Below, in pieces: positions 55,459 through 61,642 of a stretch of 64,000 nucleotides of DNA. Both the position numbers and the translations under genes were made by a program. Under the pieces are notes generated by a model. That model was not told where the DNA came from, searched no databases, and worked only from the letters and a program-made list of their open reading frames with translations. How positions within the stretch are numbered: the first letter of the stretch is position 1; each line of letters opens with the position of its first letter. Source of the stretch: JADJVL01 sp046331545. Lineage in GTDB: Bacteria > Acidobacteriota > Holophagae > Holophagales > Holophagaceae. Where the stretch lies: positions 868,001-932,000 of the forward strand of contig JAXLQR010000002.1 in the NCBI GenBank assembly GCA_046331545.1, read 5' to 3'.

Positions 55459-56817
55459 ATGCCGAAGACCGTCCGCATCGCCAATGGCCAGGGATTCTGG
55501 GGGGACAGCATCGACGCCCCCGTGCGCCTCGTCGAGTACGGCAGGATCGACTACCTGAACCTGGACTACCTGGCGGAAGTCACGCTTTCCATCATGCAGA
55601 AGCAGAAGCGCAAGAACCCCGCGCTGGGCTATGCCACGGACTTCGTGGACCTGATGGCGCGGACCCTCCCCATGATCAAGGCCAAGGGCATCCGCGTCAT
55701 CGCCAACGCCGGCGGCGTGAACCCGGAGGCCTGCCGCGCGGCCATCCTGGAGGTCGCGAGGAAGCTCGGCGTGAAGGGCGTGAAGATCGCCACCGTCACC
55801 GGCGACGACGTGATGGACCGCCTCCCGGAATTCAAGGCCGCGGGCCACAGGCTCGCCAACATGGACACCGGCGAAGGCCTCTTCAACCGGGAGCTGGAGA
55901 TCATCAGCGCCAACGTCTACATGGAGACCCAGGCCATGGTGGACGCCCTGGCGACGGGCGCGGACATCGTGCTCACGGGCCGCTGCACGGACCCCGGCCT
56001 CACCCTCGCGCCCCTCATCCACGAGTTCGGATGGAAGGCCGACGACTGGGACCGCCTCGCCGCGGGCACCGTGGCGGGCCACATCCTCGAATGCGGCGCC
56101 CAGAGCACCGGCGGCAACTTCTCCCGCTGGTGGGAGGTGCCGGACCTGTGGAAGGTCGGCTATCCGATCGCCGAGGTGAGCGAGGACGGCACCTTCGTCA
56201 TCACGAAGCCCGAGGGCAGCGGCGGCATGGTCACCGTGGACACGGTGAGCGAGCAGCTGGTCTACGAGATGGGCGACCCGCGGAACTACATCACCCCCGA
56301 CGTGGTGGCGGACTTCACCACCATCCGGCTCCGCCAGGAGGGTCCCGACCGCGTGGCCGTGAGCGGCATCCAGGGCCGCCCGAAGACGCCCTTCCTGAAG
56401 GTGAGCGGCAGCTACCTCAAGGGCTACAAGGCGACGGGGCAGCTCGTCCTCAGCGGCCCCCGGGCCCTCGAGAAGGCGAGGCTCTGCGCGGACATCGTCT
56501 GGAAGCGCCTCGAGGCGGCGGGCTTCACCTACGAGCACACCGACGCGGAGTTCCTCGGCGCGAGCACCGTGCACGAGGGCATCGCGCCGGCCCCGGCCGA
56601 GCCCGCGGAGATCGTCCTGCGCCTCAGCGTGAAGGACCCCGACAGGCGGAAGGTGGAGCGCTTCGGCCGCGAGCTCGCGCCCCTGGTCACCGCCGGCCCG
56701 GCGGGCGTCACGGGCTTCGCGGGCGGCCGCCCCAAGGCCCAGGAGATCGTGGCCTACTGGCCCGCGCTCATCCCCCGGGAGCTCGTCTCCTGGCAGGTCA
56801 CCGTCGAGGAGGCCTGA
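55459..56817 (+). CDS. AtuA-family (DUF1446) protein
   Basis: 452 residues matching the DUF1446/AtuA family: RIANGQGFWGDSIDAPVRL start, LDYLAEVTLSIM, NAGGVNPEAC, GRCTDPGLTLAPLIHEFGW and the ECGAQSTGGNFSRWW signature. In Pseudomonas AtuA is needed for acyclic terpene (citronellol/geraniol) use, but the reaction is not defined, and none of the other atu/liu genes is here, so a terpene role cannot be assumed. It is followed three bases later by the O-GlcNAc-transferase-like gene. Confidence 0.92.
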   Translation: MPKTVRIANGQGFWGDSIDAPVRLVEYGRIDYLNLDYLAEVTLSIMQKQKRKNPALGYATDFVDLMARTLPMIKAKGIRVIANAGGVNPEACRAAILEVARKLGVKGVKIATVTGDDVMDRLPEFKAAGHRLANMDTGEGLFNRELEIISANVYMETQAMVDALATGADIVLTGRCTDPGLTLAPLIHEFGWKADDWDRLAAGTVAGHILECGAQSTGGNFSRWWEVPDLWKVGYPIAEVSEDGTFVITKPEGSGGMVTVDTVSEQLVYEMGDPRNYITPDVVADFTTIRLRQEGPDRVAVSGIQGRPKTPFLKVSGSYLKGYKATGQLVLSGPRALEKARLCADIVWKRLEAAGFTYEHTDAEFLGASTVHEGIAPAPAEPAEIVLRLSVKDPDRRKVERFGRELAPLVTAGPAGVTGFAGGRPKAQEIVAYWPALIPRELVSWQVTVEEA

Positions 56818-56820
56818 GGC

Positions 56821-58731
56821 TTGGCGCGGAGCCCCGCCCGGGACCCCGAGGCCCTGCTGCGGGCGGGCCTGGCGCACCACCAGGCCCGCCGCTGGGCCGA
56901 GGCCGCGGCGGCCTACCGCGCGCTGCTGGACCTCGATCCCGAGGAGCCGAACGCCTGGAACCTGCTGGGGGTGGTGGCCCTGGAGGAGGGACGCCCCGCC
57001 GAGGCCCTGCCGCTCCTGGACCGGGCCCTGGCGCTGTATCCCATGGGCGCCGCCTACCACGTGAACCGGGGGAACGCCCTGCGCCACCTGGGCCGGTGGG
57101 AGGAGGCCGAGGCCGCCTACCGCCGGGCCCTCGAACGCGATCCGGCGCTCTCCGACGCGGTGCTGAACCTGGGCCAGCTCCTGAACGACCGGGGACGCTA
57201 CGTGGAGGCCGCCGAGGTCCTGGAGACGGGGCTGCCGCGCGGCCTGGAGCACCCGGCCTACTGCCTGCAATTCGCCCGCGCCCTCCGGACCCTGGGCCTC
57301 CTCTCGGAGGCGGAGGCCTTCGAAGGGCAGGCCAGGGCCCTGGCGCCCGAGGACCCGAAGGTCCTTAATTCCGTGGGCATCACGCGGCTGGCCCAGGGGG
57401 ACGTCCGGGGCGCCGTGGAGGCCTTCCGGGAGGCCCTCGCCCGCGAACCGGCCCACGTCGCGGCCCACTCCAACCTCCTCGGCGCCCTGCAGTACGACGA
57501 CGGCGTCGACGCCGAGACCTGCCACCGGGCCCACCTCGACTGGGGCCGCGCGCACGGCGGGGATGCCGGACCCCGCGATGGCTGGCCGAACCCGCGCGAT
57601 CCGGAGCGGCGGCTCCGCTTGGGCTACCTCTCCCCGGACTTCCGCGAGCACTCGGTGGCCTACTTCCTGGAGCCCCTGCTGGCCCACCACGACCCCCGCG
57701 TCGTGGAAGTCCACGCCTACGCCCACCTGCCCTCCCCCGACGAGGTCTCCGCGCGCCTGAAGGGCCACGCGCGCCACTGGCGGGACATCACGACCCTGGG
57801 GACGGACGAGGTCCTCCGCCTCATCCGCGCGGACGGGATCGACATCCTCGTGGACCTCACGGGGCATACCGGATCCGGCCGTCCCCTGGTCTTCGCGCGC
57901 CGGGCGGCCCCGGTCCAGGTCGCCTGGCTCGGCTACCCGGGCACCACGGGCATCCCCGCGATGGACGCGCGCTTCAGCGACGCCATCACCGAGCCGGAAG
58001 GCGCCGAGGCCTGGAGCAGCGAGCGCGTCGTGCGGCTTCCCCGGGGCTTCCACTGCTACCGGCCCCCGGCGGAGGCGCCGGGCGTGGCGCCGCTCCCGGC
58101 CCTCGCGGCGGGCCACGTCACCTTCGGATCCTTCAACAACCTCGCGAAGGTGGGGCCGGCGGTCCTGGACCTCTGGGCCGCCCTCCTCCGCCGCGTCCCG
58201 GGCAGCCGCCTGCTGCTGAAGGACCGGGCCCTGGCCGACGCGGCCGTGGCGGCCCGCGTGCGGGGGCGGCTCGAGGCCCTCGGCGTGCCCGCGGGCCGCG
58301 TGGACCTGCTGCCGAGGATCCCCGGCAAGGGCGGCCATCTCGGGTCCTACGGCCGCGTGGACATCGCGCTGGACCCCTTCCCCTACAACGGCACCACCAC
58401 GACCTGCGAAGCCCTCTGGATGGGCGTCCCCGTCCTCACCCTGCCCGGGGCGCGGCACGCGGCGCGGGTGGGCGCCAGCCTCCTGACCCGCGTCGGCCTG
58501 GAGGACTGGATCGCCGCGGACGCGGCGGACTTCCTCGCCCGTGGCGCCGCCTTCGCCGCGGACCCGGCCGCCCTCGCGGTCCTCCGCTCCGGACTGCGGG
58601 AGCGCATGGATCGCTCCCCGCTGCGGGACGAGCCTGGCTTCGCCCGGGACGTGGAGGCCGCGTTCCGGAGCCTCTGGTCCGAGTGGTGCCGCGGAAGCCT
58701 GGACGCCGCCCGCCCCCCCGCCGGGGCTTGA
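56821..58731 (+). CDS. TPR / O-GlcNAc transferase-like (SPINDLY-type) protein
   Basis: 636 residues from a TTG start with GGAGG upstream, 3 bases after the previous stop. The N-terminal 230 residues are TPR units (AWNLLGVVALEEGRPAEALPLLDRALAL and others). The C-terminal GT41-type catalytic part has LRLGYLSPDFREHSVAYF, the IDILVDLTGHTGSGR loop, VQVAWLGYPGTTG, FGSFNNLAKV and LDPFPYNGTTTTCEALWMGVPV. These motifs are typical of bacterial SPINDLY/OGT homologues that glycosylate proteins. Target unknown. A cytosolic enzyme (no signal peptide). Confidence 0.92.
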   Translation: MARSPARDPEALLRAGLAHHQARRWAEAAAAYRALLDLDPEEPNAWNLLGVVALEEGRPAEALPLLDRALALYPMGAAYHVNRGNALRHLGRWEEAEAAYRRALERDPALSDAVLNLGQLLNDRGRYVEAAEVLETGLPRGLEHPAYCLQFARALRTLGLLSEAEAFEGQARALAPEDPKVLNSVGITRLAQGDVRGAVEAFREALAREPAHVAAHSNLLGALQYDDGVDAETCHRAHLDWGRAHGGDAGPRDGWPNPRDPERRLRLGYLSPDFREHSVAYFLEPLLAHHDPRVVEVHAYAHLPSPDEVSARLKGHARHWRDITTLGTDEVLRLIRADGIDILVDLTGHTGSGRPLVFARRAAPVQVAWLGYPGTTGIPAMDARFSDAITEPEGAEAWSSERVVRLPRGFHCYRPPAEAPGVAPLPALAAGHVTFGSFNNLAKVGPAVLDLWAALLRRVPGSRLLLKDRALADAAVAARVRGRLEALGVPAGRVDLLPRIPGKGGHLGSYGRVDIALDPFPYNGTTTTCEALWMGVPVLTLPGARHAARVGASLLTRVGLEDWIAADAADFLARGAAFAADPAALAVLRSGLRERMDRSPLRDEPGFARDVEAAFRSLWSEWCRGSLDAARPPAGA

Positions 58732-59085
58732 GACCTGGGTCACAGCGTCCATGGGCGCGCAAAGCCTTGCTGCGCCTGCATTCGCGCGCATTCCGGATGC
58801 CGCCATGCGTTGTGACGGATATCCCTCCGGTTTAAGGGCCAAGGAGTCCAATATGGTGCCGTGATTCCGGTGACGGTTTCACCTCCTCCCCAGGGAGAAG
58901 TCCCGGAGCGACCCCGGGCCCCCTTTCGCACCACCCCGAGGGCCCCGCGCGCCGCCCCAGGCCGTCCAGCCGGACCGGACGCGAACCATGCAATCCCCAC
59001 CCACTTCATGGAGGTTCCGCATGCGCAAGGGATTCCTGGTCATGCCGGCCGGCCCCTCCGGCCGGATCGCGTGGGGAGGCGTGCC
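58732..59085 (+). promoter_or_regulatory. Leader region of the cytochrome cluster
   Basis: The 354 bases before the porin gene hold small inverted repeats (GGTGA-N5-TCACC at 58869-58883, CTCCC/GGGAG near 58887), a possible promoter-like TTGTGA near 58813 with TTTAAG downstream, a 22-codon ORF with its own GGAGG (59021-59089) and a GC hairpin (59045-59065). I do not recognise a known riboswitch class: the conserved GEMM (c-di-GMP/cGAMP) core is not seen. This is the likely control region of the electron-transfer operon. Confidence 0.5.
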
Positions 59086-59089
59086 ATGA
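59021..59089 (+). CDS. Possible 22-residue leader peptide ORF
   Basis: An ATG at 59021, with GGAGG at 59010-59014 (6-nt spacing), opens a 22-codon frame that begins MRKGFLVMPAG and ends VP. Its TGA (59087-59089) overlaps the porin ATG (59086-59088). The 8-bp hairpin at 59045-59065 lies inside it, so translating the ORF would open the stem and could deliver ribosomes to the porin start. There is no comparative support yet; it may be chance. Confidence 0.4.
   Translation: MRKGFLVMPAGPSGRIAWGGVP
59045..59065 (+). repeat. 8-bp GC hairpin before porin start
   Basis: CCGGCCGG on both sides of CCCCT. It ends 8 bases before the GGGGAGG that serves the porin ATG, so it could hide or flank the ribosome-binding site. 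Confidence 0.7.
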
Positions 59090-60477
59090 AGCTGCGCACC
59101 CACGCCCTCCTGGCCGCCGCCCTCGTCTCCGCACCGGGCTGGTCCCAGGACTTCAGCCTCACCAGCACCACCATCGCCCAGATGTGGAAGCAGGACGCCC
59201 CCGGGTTCGACAAGGGCACCTTCACGCCGGCCACCCAGTACCTGGGCATCGACGTGACGAACCTCTACCGGGACGAGCTCTCGCTGCACCTCTTCGGGTG
59301 GGGCCGCGCCGACCTGGGCGACGCCTCCCTGCCGAACGGCAGCAAGAGCACCGGCGAGCTCACCTACGGCTACGTCAGCTACCGGTTCAAGGAGGCCAAC
59401 GCCGAGATCAAGGCCGGCCGCTTCACCGTGAACCAGGGCGTGGCCATCGAGCAGGTGGACGGCGCCAGCTTCCGCGCCGACCTCGCGGGCGGGTTCACCG
59501 TCTCCGCCTTCGGCGGCCGCCCCGTGCTCTACAAGGTGCGGGACTACGTCAGCAACAAGGACTACGACTACCAGCGGGACGTCATCGCCGGCTTCCGCGT
59601 CGGCCTGCGCATCCCCAAGTTCGGCGAGTTCGGCGTGTCCTACCTCGTGGACGGCACCAAGCCGGCCAAGGACCTGCCGATCCCCTCCGCCACGGACTAC
59701 ACCCGCGAGCAGGTGGGCCTCGACCTCCGCATCGCCCCCGTCGCCAGCTTCGACCTCAGCGGCCGCACGGTGCTGGACGTCGCCGACCACACGGAGACGG
59801 CGGCCACCCGGGCGAACAAGCCCTCCAAGATCGCCGAGCACGACTACGCGGCCACCTTCAGGATCAACGGCTCCTGGGCCCTCACCGGCTCCTACACCCA
59901 GCGGAACTACTACGCCTTCTTCGCCGGCACGAACCTCCCCACCCTCTTCCGCCAGGACGAGAAGGACAAGTTCCGGGCCTTCGGCGGCAGCGTCGTCTAC
60001 GGCGGCGGCGGCCCGGTGGAGGTGGTCGCCGACTACCGGCACACCACCCGCGACGCCTTCGGGGACTCCAACCGCTTCGGGGCCACCCTCCGCTGGAACC
60101 TGGAGAAGCAGAAGATCCAGACCGGCTTCAGCTACCACCGGGTGACCACGGACGACGCCACCCTCGTGGATCCGGCCCGGCCGGCCTTCGGTCTCTCCCA
60201 CAACGAGGCGAGGGCCTGGGTGATGGCCGAGCGCGGCAAGCTCTTCGGCAGCGTGGACGCCATCGTCCAGCGCTACGACGACGCGAAGAACCCCTACCTC
60301 AACGGGAAGCCGAACCTCTTCGAGACGGTGGCCAGCCTGGGGGTCTCCCTGTCCAAGAACGCGAAGCTCTCCGGCGACCTCAGCTACGCCACGAACCCCC
60401 TCTTCAAGAAGGACGTGCGCGGCCTGCTCCGCCTGGAGTACCGCTTCGTCTCCGCCAGGAAGGGAGCCGGCAAATGA
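59086..60477 (+). CDS. Outer-membrane beta-barrel (porin-like) of cytochrome cluster
   Basis: 463 residues with a signal peptide (THALLAAALVSAPGWSQ). The mature chain is made of alternating amphipathic strands with aromatic belts (LSLHLFGWGRADLG, AEIKAGRFTVNQG, GFRVGLRIPKFGEFGVSYLVDG), ending near LLRLEYRF; about 18 or more strands are possible. It contains no Cys or heme motif. It is smaller than MtrB (about 690) and comparable to barrels of other porin-cytochrome clusters. The stop overlaps the next gene's ATG (ATGA). Role inferred from context: the channel that lets cytochromes pass electrons through the outer membrane. Confidence 0.82.
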   Translation: MKLRTHALLAAALVSAPGWSQDFSLTSTTIAQMWKQDAPGFDKGTFTPATQYLGIDVTNLYRDELSLHLFGWGRADLGDASLPNGSKSTGELTYGYVSYRFKEANAEIKAGRFTVNQGVAIEQVDGASFRADLAGGFTVSAFGGRPVLYKVRDYVSNKDYDYQRDVIAGFRVGLRIPKFGEFGVSYLVDGTKPAKDLPIPSATDYTREQVGLDLRIAPVASFDLSGRTVLDVADHTETAATRANKPSKIAEHDYAATFRINGSWALTGSYTQRNYYAFFAGTNLPTLFRQDEKDKFRAFGGSVVYGGGGPVEVVADYRHTTRDAFGDSNRFGATLRWNLEKQKIQTGFSYHRVTTDDATLVDPARPAFGLSHNEARAWVMAERGKLFGSVDAIVQRYDDAKNPYLNGKPNLFETVASLGVSLSKNAKLSGDLSYATNPLFKKDVRGLLRLEYRFVSARKGAGK

Positions 60478-60947
60478 ACCGCAAGAACCTCCTGCTCGCG
60501 TTCGCCACGGCGCTCTGCGTCCTGGTGATGACCGCCTGCTCCATGCTCGCCCCCGGGACCAGCTGGGCCGCCTCCCACCCCGAGGAGCTCGGCCAGGGCC
60601 GGCCCCTGTGCTCCAGCTGCCACGGCGACGAGACCATGAAGGGCGGCTACAAGGCCTACGCGGCCTTCGACCACACCGACGCCTTCGTGAAGAACCACCG
60701 CTACCAGGCCAACCAGGACGCCGGCACCTGCGCCACCTGCCACAGCCAGTCCTTCTGCTCCGACTGCCATGGCGGGAAGGTGCCCATGACGCCGGCCACG
60801 CTGAACGCCAACCGGCCGGACCGGGACATGCCCCACCGCCCGAACTACCTCGCCATCCACCGCATGGACGGCAAGCTCGACCCGAGCGGCTGCTTCCGCT
60901 GCCATGGCCGGGCGAACAACGAAAAATGCACGGCTTGCCACAGGTAG
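60474..60947 (+). CDS. Pentaheme c-type cytochrome
   Basis: 157 residues with five CXXCH sites: C46-H50, C86-H90, C95-H99, C140-H144 and C152-H156. The N-terminus is a signal sequence with a lipobox-like VMTAC at 18-22, so it may be a lipoprotein, although a cleavable site near residue 33 is also possible. Several free His residues could be sixth ligands. It overlaps the porin stop (ATGA) and is followed by another cytochrome gene after 9 bases. Likely the periplasmic or barrel-inserted electron carrier of the cluster. Confidence 0.93.
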   Translation: MNRKNLLLAFATALCVLVMTACSMLAPGTSWAASHPEELGQGRPLCSSCHGDETMKGGYKAYAAFDHTDAFVKNHRYQANQDAGTCATCHSQSFCSDCHGGKVPMTPATLNANRPDRDMPHRPNYLAIHRMDGKLDPSGCFRCHGRANNEKCTACHR

Positions 60948-60956
60948 GGGTCCGAC

Positions 60957-61595
60957 ATGAGAACCAGGATCACGATGCGCAACGCCTCCCTCCTCGCCCA
61001 GGCTGTCCTCGCGGCCGCCTTCGCCCTCTTCCTGGGCGGCTGCACCACCGCCAACACCCAGGCGCCCTCCGTCTCGCCCCAGGGCAAGCACCCGGCCGAC
61101 TGGGTCAACGTCCACTGGTCCGAGTTCCTCAAGAACCCCGACCAGTGCCGCACCTGCCACGGCTCCATCACCGACAAGGCCGCCGCCGGCGGGATCTCCG
61201 GGGTGAGCTGCTTCACCTGCCATCCCACGGGTCCGCTGCACCAGGCCGGCTGGGCCGCCCCCGGAAAGCACGGCCGCCTCGGCGCCCAGGCCGCCCCGGC
61301 GGCGATGGCCGGCTTCGCCTACTGCGCCAAGTGCCACGGCTCGACCTACGACAACGGCCAGGCGGTCTCCTGCAAGAGCTGCCACACCCGCGCCCCGCAC
61401 CCGAGCGCCCCTTGGAACGGCGCCACGGCTGACGCCCCGAACCACTCCCGCACCGACGCGGGCAACGCCGCCGAGTGCGCCAAGTGCCACCTGAACGGCG
61501 CCAACTCCAGTCTCAAGCCCAATCCCCCCGCTCCGGCCGGAACCGTGCCGGGCTGCTTCAACAACACGATGTGCCACGGCCGGAGCTTCGAATGA
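60957..61595 (+). CDS. Penta/hexaheme lipoprotein cytochrome
   Basis: 212 residues. The lipobox is LGGC29. Five canonical CXXCH sites are at C64-H68, C85-H89, C123-H127, C139-H143 and C174-H178. Near the C-terminus C200-FNNTM-C206-H207 (CX5CH) is a possible sixth, non-standard attachment site. The Pro/Ala-rich stretch before it is flexible. Located between the pentaheme gene and the OmcA/MtrC-like gene in the same operon. Probably anchored to the outer membrane, as a partner of the barrel. Confidence 0.92.
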   Translation: MRTRITMRNASLLAQAVLAAAFALFLGGCTTANTQAPSVSPQGKHPADWVNVHWSEFLKNPDQCRTCHGSITDKAAAGGISGVSCFTCHPTGPLHQAGWAAPGKHGRLGAQAAPAAMAGFAYCAKCHGSTYDNGQAVSCKSCHTRAPHPSAPWNGATADAPNHSRTDAGNAAECAKCHLNGANSSLKPNPPAPAGTVPGCFNNTMCHGRSFE

Positions 61596-61642
61596 GCGAG
61601 CGCCACGAATCCCACACCAAACCAACCGAAGGAGGAGAACCC

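Noticed and set aside
54868..58851. A 1327-codon open frame on the minus strand across the AtuA-like and O-GlcNAc-transferase-like genes
   Set aside because: It is a GC-driven shadow frame. Only its last 158 codons (from 55344) have a signal peptide, a Shine-Dalgarno sequence and protein-like composition; the plus-strand genes opposite have strong family matches.
58732..59020. GEMM (c-di-GMP/cGAMP) riboswitch before the cytochrome cluster
   Set aside because: A GCAAAGCC string occurs at about 58757, but the companion GGGCAAAC-type element and tetraloop-receptor order are absent.
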